Source: Haloprofundus halobius
GTDB lineage: Archaea; Halobacteriota; Halobacteria; Halobacteriales; Haloferacaceae
NCBI RefSeq assembly: GCF_020097835.1
Contig: NZ_CP083666.1
Span: forward strand, 2,046,001 to 2,110,000
Reading direction: 5' to 3'
DNA: 64,000 nt
Shown: positions 25,323-33,810 of the stretch, piece after piece
Layout: every line of letters starts with the position of its first letter
Numbering within the stretch: the first letter of the stretch is position 1
Translations under genes and position numbers: made by a program
The notes under the pieces: model-generated
What the model was told of the DNA's origin: nothing
The model's database searches: none
Seen by the model: the letters and a program-made list of their open reading frames with translations, nothing else

Positions 25323-26213
25323 TTACTCGTTGCCCGGCGCCGCGGGAGACGGCCCACGTCCCGCGGGCGCGCCACTTTCGTCGTCGCCGAGCACTCTCGC
25401 GCCCGCCGGGTGACTGTGACAGACCGCCGGGTCGTACCCCGCGTCGGAGAGGCCGGCCCCGAGCGCGAAGACGGAGTCACCGAGCATCGCCATCGACGCT
25501 TCGCCGTCGACGGCGTTCACGTCGCGTATCGCCGCCTCGGCGCGGCCGGTGAGCAGTCCCGCTTCCCTGGCGAACCGACGCGACGCGAACATGAACCGGT
25601 CGAGCGTGGGGCGTTCGACGAGACTCGACAGCGCGCGACTCCCGGCCTCCGAGAGCCGGGTCGTGTCGCCCGAGAGCACGTCCTCGGTGGAGCGTTCGCC
25701 GAACGTGACGTACTCGATACGGGTCTGGGCGGGGATGCTGTCCAGCAGTCCCTCGCCGGGTGCCCCGGGTTCGAGGCGAATCGGCACGCCACCGTGCGCC
25801 TGTGCGACTACGTCGCCGAGACCGGTACCAGACTGTACTTCCGCGCCGTGGGCGAGTGTGACGAGTTCGTTCTGCGAGAGCGCTCGGTCGAAGACGCTGT
25901 TGGCCGCCAACGCGGTCCCGAGCGCCATCGCGCCCGAGACGCCGAACCCCGCGCCCAAGGGCAACGACGTGTCGGCGTCGACGGTCGCCGTCACCGAGAG
26001 TGCCTCCAGCACTCGCTCGACCGGTTCGACGCGAATCGTCTCGCCGTCGAGCGTCACCGTCGTCGTCGCCGCCGGACGGATGCGGACGGTTACCCCCGTC
26101 GAGAGGGTCACGCCCGCCCCGCGCGACCCGGCGACGGCCGGGTCGTCGTTCGGATGGGCGCTGAAGAAACCGGTTACGTGACCGGGAACGAACGCTACTG
26201 CCTCGCCAGCCAT
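25323..26213 (-). CDS. Pantoate kinase
   Basis: This 296-residue GHMP-type kinase phosphorylates pantoate in archaeal CoA synthesis. Motifs include Pro-Gly-His-Val-Thr-Gly-Phe-Phe (about 10-17), the ATP loop Leu-Pro-Leu-Gly-Ala-Gly-Phe-Gly-Val-Ser-Gly-Ala (about 84-95), and Gly-Thr-Gly-Leu-Gly-Asp-Val-Val-Ala-Gln (about 128-137). With the ligase gene right after it, the two form the complete archaeal CoA entry pair. A TATA-like GTTAAAC lies about 27-34 bases before the ATG on the minus strand. Confidence 0.93.
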   Translation of the reverse strand: MAGEAVAFVPGHVTGFFSAHPNDDPAVAGSRGAGVTLSTGVTVRIRPAATTTVTLDGETIRVEPVERVLEALSVTATVDADTSLPLGAGFGVSGAMALGTALAANSVFDRALSQNELVTLAHGAEVQSGTGLGDVVAQAHGGVPIRLEPGAPGEGLLDSIPAQTRIEYVTFGERSTEDVLSGDTTRLSEAGSRALSSLVERPTLDRFMFASRRFAREAGLLTGRAEAAIRDVNAVDGEASMAMLGDSVFALGAGLSDAGYDPAVCHSHPAGARVLGDDESGAPAGRGPSPAAPGNE

Positions 26214-26388
26214 ACTCGGTCATCCCCGCGCCGCGGGTTTAACAGTTACAATCCGGGACGGCAGTCGTTCAGGCCGTTCACGCGAATAAACGCCGCATTT
26301 CCGTCTGGTAGCCAGTAGCACTACGATCCATCATTTGGAACCGAATATCGGCATTTTCGGGAGTTCTCGCGGCACATTTTTCGGTTGG

Positions 26389-26420
26389 GACCCGGAGAAA
26401 CGGTCGGGTCGCTTTTTACG
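26389..26420 (+). promoter_or_regulatory. Hairpin next to a T-rich TATA-like box, leader of the gene at 26482
   Basis: GACCCG (26389-26394) pairs with CGGGTC (26405-26410) and is followed by GCTTTTTACG. Read as a promoter, the T-rich part is a TATA box and transcription would start near 26440. Read as RNA, it looks like an intrinsic-type terminator or attenuator, but no gene runs into it from the left on this strand. Confidence 0.4.
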
Positions 26421-26468
26421 TCTCTCCCTCGTCGGTGTCGACGCGACCAGCAGGTCGCAGACGACTAC

Positions 26469-26473
26469 GGAGG
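26469..26473 (+). promoter_or_regulatory. Strong Shine-Dalgarno before the gene at 26482
   Basis: GGAGG ends 8 bases before the ATG at 26482. Most neighbouring genes look leaderless, so a full-strength ribosome binding site here stands out and decides the start. Confidence 0.6.
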
Positions 26474-26481
26474 ACCCACCG

Positions 26482-26724
26482 ATGGCAACTAACATCACCG
26501 AAGACGATGAGGGGAAGAAGGTCGTCGCCGCCGACGGCGACACCGTAGGCATCGTTGCCGATGTTGAACACGGAACAGCGTACGTCGAACCGGACCCCGG
26601 ACTCACCGAGAAACTCAAATCGAAACTCGGCTGGGGTGAGAGGGACGAAGACACGTACCCGCTCCAGGAGGAAGCCGTCGAGGCGGTCACCGACGACGAA
26701 ATCAGACTTCGTCGGGACGTGTGA
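26482..26724 (+). CDS. Small PRC-barrel-like protein
   Basis: The protein has 80 residues. The N-terminal half reads Gly-Lys-Lys-Val-Val-Ala-Ala-Asp-Gly-Asp-Thr-Val-Gly-Ile-Val-Ala-Asp-Val and then Thr-Ala-Tyr-Val-Glu-Pro-Asp, a PRC-barrel-like strand pattern. The rest is charged. It resembles many small haloarchaeal stress proteins of unknown role, and the 80-residue protein at 3446. The leader is unusual: a hairpin, a T-rich box, about 40 bases of 5' UTR and a GGAGG site. Confidence 0.7.
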   Translation: MATNITEDDEGKKVVAADGDTVGIVADVEHGTAYVEPDPGLTEKLKSKLGWGERDEDTYPLQEEAVEAVTDDEIRLRRDV

Positions 26725-26944
26725 CGCACGGCGCGTCCACCACGCCGTTCGCAACCTAACTCGCCGAACGGTCGACAAGTTAGACATGCATCACTCCCGG
26801 ACGCACCGCCGTTTCGCGTCCTCTCGGTCGTTTCTCGCGACGTGACGTCGTCCGGCACCGAGCGATCGCCCATCCTGTTTCTCGCCGCCGAGCGGCGACA
26901 TCCGTTCGACGCAGTTGCCGGAGTCGACGACTACCTCGGCGCGC

Positions 26945-27496
26945 CTACGCGAACGAGACGCGTGCGTTCGGATGCTGGTCGACGTCCTCGGCGAGAACCC
27001 CCTCGTCGCGGAGCGCCTCTATCTGCGCTTTGGCCTCGGTCGGGTTCAGTTCCCCGAGAGCGGCCGTCGCGTCGAAGAGGAGACTGCGCGGAACACCTCG
27101 CCCCGCGCCGCCCATGCTGAACGCGTTTTCGCTGTCGTCGACGTCGTCGAGGATGACTTCGAGATACCGCCTCACGTCGCTCTCGCCGCGGAGACCCTCG
27201 TGCCAGCGTTCGGGGAACGTACTCACGCGGCCGTCGTCGACGGTGTAGAGGACATCGTCGCCGACCCACGAGGAGGAGTTGGTTCGGCGTTCCTCGACGG
27301 CCGACGGGACGCTCGGCGCGTCGATGCGCGCGCCGTCGGCCTCCAACGCTTCGGCGTACGTCACGACGCGCTCGGATTCGACGCCTGGCCGGTCGCTCCG
27401 CTCGTGGCGTTCGATGAGTCCGACGAGGTCCGTGACCAGAAGCGTCCGCCCGCGGTCGCCCGCCTCGCTAAGCACGGTGTCGTTCAGTTCGGGCAT
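26945..27496 (-). CDS. Conserved-looking haloarchaeal protein of unknown function
   Basis: The protein has 183 residues, is soluble and acidic, and has no membrane helix or cysteine cluster. It contains Val-Val-Thr-Tyr-Ala-Glu-Ala-Leu near residue 44, Tyr-Leu-Glu-Val-Ile-Leu-Asp-Asp-Val-Asp near residue 110, and a helical C-terminus (Pro-Thr-Glu-Ala-Lys-Ala-Gln-Ile-Glu-Ala-Leu-Arg). Amino-acid composition and codon use are those of a real halophile gene. I do not recognise the family. It lies 142 bases downstream of aspS on the same strand. Confidence 0.65.
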   Translation of the reverse strand: MPELNDTVLSEAGDRGRTLLVTDLVGLIERHERSDRPGVESERVVTYAEALEADGARIDAPSVPSAVEERRTNSSSWVGDDVLYTVDDGRVSTFPERWHEGLRGESDVRRYLEVILDDVDDSENAFSMGGAGRGVPRSLLFDATAALGELNPTEAKAQIEALRDEGVLAEDVDQHPNARVSFA

Positions 27497-27638
27497 CGAG
27501 CCGGGCTTGGAAGCGGACGCGAATAAGTCGCTTGGCCGTCTCAGTCGTCCGTCAGTATCGTCGAAACAGAAGCCGCTTTCGTCGCTGTCTGCTCTCCGAG
27601 CGACGCGAAAAATGAAGTGGTCGTCAGTTCCGTTGGGT

Positions 27639-28943
27639 CTACGGGCTCAGACGCTGTCTGTCACGCGGGAAGAGGACGGCTTCACGGATGTTCTCCAGTC
27701 CGAGCATCGTCATGATGAGACGCTCGCCGCCGAGACCGAATCCGGCGTGCGGGGGCATGCCGTACTTGAACATCTTCGTGTAGTAGTCGAACGACTCGGG
27801 GTCGAGCCCCTGCTGTTCGAAGCCGGCGACGAGTTCGTCGTAGCGGTGTTCACGCTGGCCGCCCGAGACGAGTTCCATGGTCGGGTGCATCATGTCGAAC
27901 CCGGTCGAGAGCGACTCGTCGTCGTCGTGGTCCTTGATGTAGAACGGCTTGATCTCGCTGGGCCAGTCGGTGATGAAGTAGTGCTCGCCGACGTCCTCGC
28001 CGAGCGCCTTCTCACCCTCGGTCGGCAGGTCGTCGCCCCAGACGAGGTGCTCGTCGAGTTCGCCCGACGCGTTGATGCGTTCGATGGCCTCCTCGTAGGT
28101 GAGTCGCGGGAACTCGCCGGAGGGGGCCTCGAACTCGTCTTCGAGTCCGAGCGCTTCGAGTTGGCGCTGACAGTTCTCCTCGACGGCCTCGTACGCCGCC
28201 TTGACGACGGCCTCGCAGACGTCCATCGCCTCCGTGTGGTCGACGAACGCCGACTCGAAGTCGATGGAGGTCGCCTCGTTGAGGTGTCGCGGCGTGTTGT
28301 GCTCCTCGGCGCGGAAGATGGGACCGATCTCGAAGACGCGCTCCAGTCCGGAGCCGACCATCAGCTGTTTGAACAGCTGTGGCGACTGGTTCATGAACGC
28401 CTCCTTGCCGAAGTAGGTGATGGGGAACAGTTCGGTGCCGCCCTCGGTGCCCGTGGCGACGATTTTCGGCGTGTTGATCTCGGTCGCGTGCAGGTCGCGG
28501 AACGTCTCGCGGACGGCGCGCTGGACCTCGGCGCGAATCTCGAAGATGGCCTTTACCTCGTCTTTCCGGAGGTCGAGCGTTCGGTTGTCGAGGCGCGTCG
28601 GCAGTTCGGCGTCGACCTTCCCGGAGGGGTCCAGCGGCAGTTGCGGGTCGGCCTCGGCGACGACGTCGAGGCTCTCGGGGACGACTTCGACGCCCGTCGG
28701 CGCGCGCGGTTCCTCGCCGACCTCGCCGGTCACCGAGATGACGCTCTCGCGGTGGACGCCCAGTCCGGTCTCGACGAGTTCCTCGTCCATCTCGTCCTTC
28801 TCGAACTTGATCTGAATCTTGCCGGTCGCGTCCCGCAGGATGAGAAAGGCGATGCCGCCGAGGTCACGAACCTCGTGGACCCAGCCGGCGAGCGTCACCG
28901 TCTCTCCCGGTTCGGCGTCCGCTGCGTACGTTCTGTTTCGCAT
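27639..28943 (-). CDS. aspS: Aspartyl-tRNA synthetase, archaeal type, probably non-discriminating
   Basis: The protein has 434 residues with the class II layout. An N-terminal OB anticodon-binding domain (about 1-100) precedes a catalytic core with motif 2 around Gly-Pro-Ile-Phe-Arg-Ala-Glu (about 208-214) and motif 3 Gly-Leu-Gly-Gly-Glu-Arg-Leu (about 404-410). Two residues set tRNA specificity in archaeal AspRS. The Trp-Lys pair of discriminating enzymes is replaced here by His23 (Gly-Trp-Val-His-Glu) and Pro82 (Arg-Ala-Pro-Thr-Gly), the pair of non-discriminating enzymes. It would thus also make Asp-tRNA(Asn), to be amidated by GatCAB; gatB is at 41909. The ATG at 28943 has a TATA-like CTTTTTATG about 28 bases upstream. 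Confidence 0.95.
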   Translation of the reverse strand: MRNRTYAADAEPGETVTLAGWVHEVRDLGGIAFLILRDATGKIQIKFEKDEMDEELVETGLGVHRESVISVTGEVGEEPRAPTGVEVVPESLDVVAEADPQLPLDPSGKVDAELPTRLDNRTLDLRKDEVKAIFEIRAEVQRAVRETFRDLHATEINTPKIVATGTEGGTELFPITYFGKEAFMNQSPQLFKQLMVGSGLERVFEIGPIFRAEEHNTPRHLNEATSIDFESAFVDHTEAMDVCEAVVKAAYEAVEENCQRQLEALGLEDEFEAPSGEFPRLTYEEAIERINASGELDEHLVWGDDLPTEGEKALGEDVGEHYFITDWPSEIKPFYIKDHDDDESLSTGFDMMHPTMELVSGGQREHRYDELVAGFEQQGLDPESFDYYTKMFKYGMPPHAGFGLGGERLIMTMLGLENIREAVLFPRDRQRLSP

Positions 28944-29117
28944 GGTCACGCTTCGAAGCTACACGGCATAAAAAGGGTCGATTCGCTCCGACGATGAGCT
29001 CTCGGCCGCGACGAGAGGGGACCGGGAGACGACCATCACGTCGCACCAACGGCTATCGGACAGATGCTCGCGCCCGTGAACAAAACACATTTCAGCGTAG
29101 TGCTCACGCTTCAATGC

Positions 29118-29594
29118 ATGCCACAGCGGGAAATAGACGACCTCGACCGCTACATCATCTACGCGCTACAGGGTGACGCGCGAGGGACGTCCGCCCGAGA
29201 GATTGCGGACGCGCGAGGCGTCTCTTCGAGCACCGTCCGAAACCGAATCAAACGGTTACAGGACGACGGAATCATCCGCGGTAGCCATCTCGACATCGAC
29301 TTCGAGGCGGCCGGATACCAACTGTACACGCTCATCCTCTGTACGGCCCCGATTCCCAAACGAGAGCAACTCGCACGGCAGGCGCTCGACGTCGACGGAG
29401 TCGTCTCCGTCCGCGAAATCATGACCGGCGACGAGAACGTCCACATCACCGTCGTCGGACAGGATAGCGACGATCTGAGCCGAATCGGGCGCGACCTCAG
29501 CGCGCTCGGCTTCGAAATCGTCGAAGAGGAACTCATTCGGAACGAGTACACCTGTGCGTATACGGCGTTCGACTGCGACCGCCCCGTTGAGTAA
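29118..29594 (+). CDS. Lrp/AsnC-family transcriptional regulator
   Basis: The protein has 158 residues. An AsnC-type HTH (about 2-60) reads Asp-Asp-Leu-Asp-Arg-Tyr-Ile-Ile-Tyr-Ala-Leu-Gln and Ser-Ser-Ser-Thr-Val-Arg-Asn-Arg-Ile-Lys-Arg-Leu. A RAM-like effector domain (about 70-150) has Val-Asp-Gly-Val-Val-Ser-Val-Arg-Glu and Asn-Val-His-Ile-Thr-Val-Val-Gly. It sits 207 bases before the first antiporter gene on the same strand, so it may control it. Proteins of this kind occur next to antiporter or TrkA-like genes in other haloarchaea. The ATG at 29118 gives the family N-terminus. Confidence 0.88.
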   Translation: MPQREIDDLDRYIIYALQGDARGTSAREIADARGVSSSTVRNRIKRLQDDGIIRGSHLDIDFEAAGYQLYTLILCTAPIPKREQLARQALDVDGVVSVREIMTGDENVHITVVGQDSDDLSRIGRDLSALGFEIVEEELIRNEYTCAYTAFDCDRPVE

Positions 29595-29642
29595 TCCTGA
29601 AAAATAGTCTCCTATTTTAACGATTCCGCATAACAACCGGCT

Positions 29643-29650
29643 ACTTTATC
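29643..29650 (+). promoter_or_regulatory. TATA box ahead of the short leader ORF and first antiporter
   Basis: ACTTTATC lies 26-33 bases before the ATG at 29676. The expected transcription start is therefore at or near 29676, 126 bases before the antiporter start codon. Confidence 0.55.
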
Positions 29651-29675
29651 ACGTATCCGAACCCACGTAGACGAA

Positions 29676-29795
29676 ATGATCACTCGACACGTGGCATCAG
29701 TTCCGCCGAACCCGACCGGCGAGACGAGAGGTCCGAACTCCGCCGTTTCCGACCGAGCGCCCGCCGGACGCATCGCGGACCGGGGTGGGACGTAG
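29676..29795 (+). CDS. Short upstream ORF before the first antiporter (39 codons)
   Basis: The ATG at 29676 is placed as a leaderless start relative to the TATA box. The ORF runs 39 codons to a TAG at 29793-29795 and stops 6 bases before the antiporter ATG, in the same frame. The peptide is rich in Arg, Pro and Gly and unlike an acidic halophile protein. It may act in translational coupling or control. It may also be an untranslated leader with the ORF arising by chance. Confidence 0.3.
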   Translation: MITRHVASVPPNPTGETRGPNSAVSDRAPAGRIADRGGT

Positions 29796-29801
29796 GGACC
29801 G

Positions 29802-32183
29802 ATGGACCCACTCGTCGTCCCCGGCCAGACCGTCATCGAACCGCTGGGACACGACCAGTTGCTCTGGTTGTTCGTCATGCTCACCACGCTGCTGGTCGTC
29901 GCGCGCGGTCTCGGTGAGTTGGCGAAGCGGTTTGACCTGCCCGCAGTCGTCGGCGAACTGACCGCCGGTATCGTCCTCGGTCCGTCGCTCTTCGACGTGA
30001 CGACGCTCGTCTCGGGGGCCGTCTTCGCACCAGGCACGAACATCGAACCGCAGTTCCACCTCATCGAGGTCGTCTCGTGGATCGGGCTGTTGATGCTTAT
30101 CATCCTCACTGGACTGGAGACCGACCTCAGACTCATCGTGAGTCGGGCGACGGAGTCGACAATTATCTCCATCACGAGCATCGTCGTCCCCTTCGTGATC
30201 GGGTTCGCGTTCGCCTGGTATCTTCCCGTCCGATTCGTCGCGCAAGCGGACCAGCGGCTGGCGTTCGCGCTGTTCGTCGCGGTCGCGATGAGCATCTCCG
30301 CCATCCCGGTCATCGCGAAGATCCTGATGGACATGGACGCCATCAGGCGCGACTTCGGACAGATTTCGCTGGCCGCCGGAATGATAAACGACACCGTCGG
30401 CTGGATTCTGCTGGCGCTCGTCGCCGGACTCGCCCGCACGGGGCAGATAGAGCTGGCGAGCACGGGGCTGACGATCCTGTACCTCACGGTCTTCCTGCTG
30501 TTCGGGTTCACCGTCGGACAGCGCCTCGTCAGGTGGCTCATCCGCTGGGTCGACAACGTCGTCGGCGGACAGGTGGCGAAGATAACGACGGTGATGGTGT
30601 TGTCGATGGGCGTCGGGTCGTTCACCCACTACCTCCACCTCGAGGTCGTCCTCGGCGCGTTCGTCGTCGGCATCCTCGTCGGGCAGGTCAAGCGCTTCGA
30701 CTACGAGACCGAACACACCTTCGAGATGATGACGATGGGCGTGTTCGCGCCTATCTTCTTCGCGACGGCGGGTCTCCGCGTCGACCTCACCTCGCTTTTC
30801 GAACCAGTAGTGTTCTTCGCTGCGATAGGGGCGCTTCTTATCGCCGTCGTCGGGAAGTTCGTCGGCTCCTACGTCGGCGCGAAAGCCGCCGGTCTCTCCC
30901 ACTGGGAGGGGATCACGATGGGCGCGGGGCTGAACGCTCGCGGTGCGATGGAGATAATCGTCGCTATGGTCGGTCTCGGACTCGGAGTCCTCACGGTGGA
31001 GATGTACAGCATCATCGTCATGATCGCCATCGTCACCTCACTGATGGCTCCGCCGCTGCTCCGCTGGAGCCTCCCGAAGGTGCCGATGTCCGACGCCGAG
31101 CGCGAGCGTCTCGAGCGCGAGAAGCGACAGGCTGGGAGCTTCCTCGGGTCGGTGACGACGATCCTGCTGCCGACGCGGTGCAGCGGCGACTCGCAGTTCG
31201 CCGCCCAGTTGCTCGGCCGTCTCACCCGCGACGAGGAGATAGAGGTGACGAACATGTATCTTCGGTACGACGAGACGGAGCGGTCCCCTGGTCGAATAGA
31301 GTCGTTCGTCTCGAAACTGCCGTATGTCGGATCCGACGAGGCGACACACGCGACCGACGGCGGGCGCGAGGATCCGACGGCCGGCGGAGCTGAACGGTCG
31401 TCACGGACGGACACCGGACAGTCGTCACAGTCGGGGACGGGCACCGACGGTGAGACCGACTACGCGAGCGACTCGGCGCGATGTCTGAACCTGATGCAGT
31501 TCCAACTCGATCCTGGCGGTGACGTGTCGGCGCGGAACGTCGTCCGCAGCGAGCGGGGGAGTGCAACGGAGGCGGTACTCACCGAGGCCGAGCGGGATTA
31601 CGACATGCTCGTCCTCGGTGCGTCCGAGCGCGGCGCGCGTCCGGACGACCCGCTTTTCGGGTCGGTCGTCGACGAAGTCGTCCAGAACGCCCCCTGTCCG
31701 GTGATGGTCGTCAACGCGGACCCGGAGGCGTCGGACGGGATTCTCGAACAGAAACCGATTCGACGGATCCTCCTGCCGACGGTCGGCGCGGAGTACAACC
31801 GCCACGCCGCCGAAGTGGCGTTCGCCATCGCCGGCGGAAACACGCTGGTCGAAGTGCTTCACGTGGTCAACCCGCCGCAGATCGGCGACCGATTCGTCGA
31901 GGAACCCGACATCCAACAGGCGCGGCGCATCGGCGAGGAGATAGTCGACGCTGAGGCGGACCTCGGGCGCGCGATGGGCGTCGAGGTGACGACCAAGGTG
32001 TTCGTCGGCGACGACGACGAACCGCAGGAGGCCATCGTGGAGTACGCCGACGAGACCGGGGCGGATCTCGTCCTCCTCGGGAGCAACATCCGACCGGTGT
32101 CGGGTCGGGCGTTCCTCGGACACCGGGCCGAGTACGTGATACGGAACGCCACCTGTCCGGTGGCCGTGCTCAGTTCGCGGTGA
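29802..32183 (+). CDS. CPA2-family cation:proton antiporter fused to USP domains
   Basis: The protein has 793 residues. About residues 15-425 form a CPA2 (KefB/NapA-like) transporter with around 12 helices and Gly-Glu-Leu-Thr-Ala-Gly-Ile-Val-Leu-Gly-Pro-Ser near the N-terminus. It carries one Asn-Asp site (Met-Ile-Asn-Asp-Thr-Val-Gly, near residue 200) and Gly-Leu-Asn-Ala-Arg-Gly-Ala-Met-Glu (near 377). Two universal-stress-like domains follow. The first (about 445-640) is split by a Ser/Gly/Thr linker near 520-555; the second covers about 645-793 (Leu-Leu-Gly-Ser-Asn-Ile-Arg near 766). USP domains bind ATP or cyclic dinucleotides in some transporters and would gate ion exchange here. Confidence 0.92.
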   Translation: MDPLVVPGQTVIEPLGHDQLLWLFVMLTTLLVVARGLGELAKRFDLPAVVGELTAGIVLGPSLFDVTTLVSGAVFAPGTNIEPQFHLIEVVSWIGLLMLIILTGLETDLRLIVSRATESTIISITSIVVPFVIGFAFAWYLPVRFVAQADQRLAFALFVAVAMSISAIPVIAKILMDMDAIRRDFGQISLAAGMINDTVGWILLALVAGLARTGQIELASTGLTILYLTVFLLFGFTVGQRLVRWLIRWVDNVVGGQVAKITTVMVLSMGVGSFTHYLHLEVVLGAFVVGILVGQVKRFDYETEHTFEMMTMGVFAPIFFATAGLRVDLTSLFEPVVFFAAIGALLIAVVGKFVGSYVGAKAAGLSHWEGITMGAGLNARGAMEIIVAMVGLGLGVLTVEMYSIIVMIAIVTSLMAPPLLRWSLPKVPMSDAERERLEREKRQAGSFLGSVTTILLPTRCSGDSQFAAQLLGRLTRDEEIEVTNMYLRYDETERSPGRIESFVSKLPYVGSDEATHATDGGREDPTAGGAERSSRTDTGQSSQSGTGTDGETDYASDSARCLNLMQFQLDPGGDVSARNVVRSERGSATEAVLTEAERDYDMLVLGASERGARPDDPLFGSVVDEVVQNAPCPVMVVNADPEASDGILEQKPIRRILLPTVGAEYNRHAAEVAFAIAGGNTLVEVLHVVNPPQIGDRFVEEPDIQQARRIGEEIVDAEADLGRAMGVEVTTKVFVGDDDEPQEAIVEYADETGADLVLLGSNIRPVSGRAFLGHRAEYVIRNATCPVAVLSSR

Positions 32184-32516
32184 CCGGCCGCCGTGCGGTC
32201 GTCGAACCTGACGCCGCTCGGCCAGTCCGTCGCCGCGAGGGACTGGTCATCGGCTTCGAGTCGACCACGGGAGCGAGAACCCCGCGACCCCGGAACCGTC
32301 ACAACGAATTCGAAACTCGAGCTGAATTATCTGCGGATGTGTGAATCAAATCGGGTTGCTTATGTGGATTCGTTCCCCACGCTCGGACGAGAGAAGTCAG
32401 CGAGCGTGCGATAACCCGCTAAGATACTCTTTGTTCATGTACGTGAATCTCCTCGTCACCGACACAGACGCCCCGAGACGGAGAACGAGACGCCGACACC
32501 ACAAGGAGAGCGGCTG
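32184..32516. other. Intergenic region between the two antiporter genes
   Basis: This is a 333-base stretch. Bases 32310-32365 are AT-rich. The right part holds a short ORF (32437-32517) and a Shine-Dalgarno AGGAG at about 32504-32508, 8 bases before the second antiporter ATG. I see no other gene. A stretch of this size between two related transporters suggests that they are separately controlled. Confidence 0.5.
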
Positions 32517-32517
32517 A
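32437..32517 (+). CDS. Short upstream ORF overlapping the second antiporter start (26 codons)
   Basis: The ATG at 32437 opens 26 codons that end in TGA at 32515-32517. The last base of this stop is the first base of the antiporter ATG (TGATG). The peptide is Arg-rich (Arg-Arg-Arg-Thr-Arg-Arg-Arg). The arrangement permits stop-start translational coupling. The peptide itself may have no function. Confidence 0.3.
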   Translation: MYVNLLVTDTDAPRRRTRRRHHKESG

Positions 32518-33761
32518 TGGTCGAAGCCGCCGAGATCGACATCCTAGGTCTCCTGCTCGTTCTCGCCGTCGCGTGGGTGTTCGGCGCGCTCGCCGAACGC
32601 TTCGGCTACCCGGCGATGATGGGCGAACTGTTCGCCGGACTCGTCTTCGGGCCGCCGATACTGGGAATCATCCAACCGTCGGAGGTACTGACGGTGCTCT
32701 CGGAACTCGGTGTCTTCCTGCTGATGGTGTACGTCGGCACCGAGGTCGACCTCCACAAACTCTTCGAACTCGGGCCGCAGGCACTACTCATCGCTATCGG
32801 CGGGTTCGTCATCCCGTTCGGTCTCGGCTACGCGGCCGGGATGGTACTCGGGGAGTCGACGGGCGCGGCGCTGTTTTTGGGGCTGGCGATGGCGGCGACG
32901 TCGCTGGCGACGAAGTCGCGGATCCTCTCGGACCTCGACCTTCTCGACACGCGCATCGCGGGCGTGCTCCTCGGCGGGGCGCTCGTCTCCGACGTGGGCG
33001 TGCTCGTCGCGTTCGCGGGCATCATCGGCTTCGTCGAGGCCGGGTCGGTGAACCCCGTCGACATCGCCGTCATCTTCGCGAAGGCGCTGGCGTTCTTCGC
33101 GGTGACGCTGTTCATCGGCGACCGCTTCCTGCCGCCGCTGTGGACGAAACTCGAAGAACTCCGCGAGCAGTACGGCTTCGTCGACAAGACGACAGCGTTC
33201 ACGTTCGCGCTGCTGGTCGCACTACTGTTCGCCGAACTCGCCGCTCTGGCGGGACTGCACACGATCATCGGCGGGTTCATGGCCGGAATGTTCCTCCGCC
33301 AGGCCGACATCACGCCGGGACTGTACGAGCACATGGAGAACGTCATCTACGACCTCGCCATCGGCTTTTTCGCACCCATCTTCTTCGTCACCGTCGCCTT
33401 CGAGTTGACGTTCGACGTGTTCACGCAGAACCTCGGGTTGCTCGCGCTGCTCGTCGCCATCGCGTTCGTCGGCAAGATCGTCGGCTCGTGGCTGTTCTCG
33501 TTGCCGACGAAGCTCACCTCCCGCGAGGGACTGGTCATCGGCTTCGGGATGAACGGCCGCGGTACCGTCGAGATCATCATCGCCTCCATCGGGCTGTCGG
33601 CGGGCGTCATCGACCAGCAGATGTTCTCTATCCTCGTCTTCATCGCCATCTTCACGACGGCGCTCGTCCCCGTGACGATGACGTGGGGCGTGAAGCTGCT
33701 GGAGTCAGCCGGCGAACTCGTCAGACTCGACGAGGACGAGGCGGTCGGTACGGCGGACTGA
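32517..33761 (+). CDS. CPA2-family cation:proton antiporter
   Basis: The protein has 414 residues and around 12 membrane helices. Family marks are Gly-Glu-Leu-Phe-Ala-Gly-Leu-Val-Phe-Gly-Pro-Pro near residue 37, a Leu-Val-Ser-Asp-Val-Gly motif near residue 158 with a single Asp, and Gly-Met-Asn-Gly-Arg-Gly-Thr-Val-Glu near residue 343. There is no TrkA_N or USP domain, unlike the preceding gene. It probably exchanges Na+ or K+ for protons. AGGAG lies 8 bases before the ATG. Confidence 0.92.
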   Translation: MVEAAEIDILGLLLVLAVAWVFGALAERFGYPAMMGELFAGLVFGPPILGIIQPSEVLTVLSELGVFLLMVYVGTEVDLHKLFELGPQALLIAIGGFVIPFGLGYAAGMVLGESTGAALFLGLAMAATSLATKSRILSDLDLLDTRIAGVLLGGALVSDVGVLVAFAGIIGFVEAGSVNPVDIAVIFAKALAFFAVTLFIGDRFLPPLWTKLEELREQYGFVDKTTAFTFALLVALLFAELAALAGLHTIIGGFMAGMFLRQADITPGLYEHMENVIYDLAIGFFAPIFFVTVAFELTFDVFTQNLGLLALLVAIAFVGKIVGSWLFSLPTKLTSREGLVIGFGMNGRGTVEIIIASIGLSAGVIDQQMFSILVFIAIFTTALVPVTMTWGVKLLESAGELVRLDEDEAVGTAD

Positions 33762-33810
33762 CCGCTCTCTGTTACCGAACGTCGACTCGAACCGAAAGCA
33801 CGGAGAAGAA

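Noticed and set aside
26756-26783. CTAACT ... AGTTAG inverted repeat with a 16-base loop
   Set aside because: Only 6 bp with a long loop, between a gene end and a convergent gene. Too weak to call.
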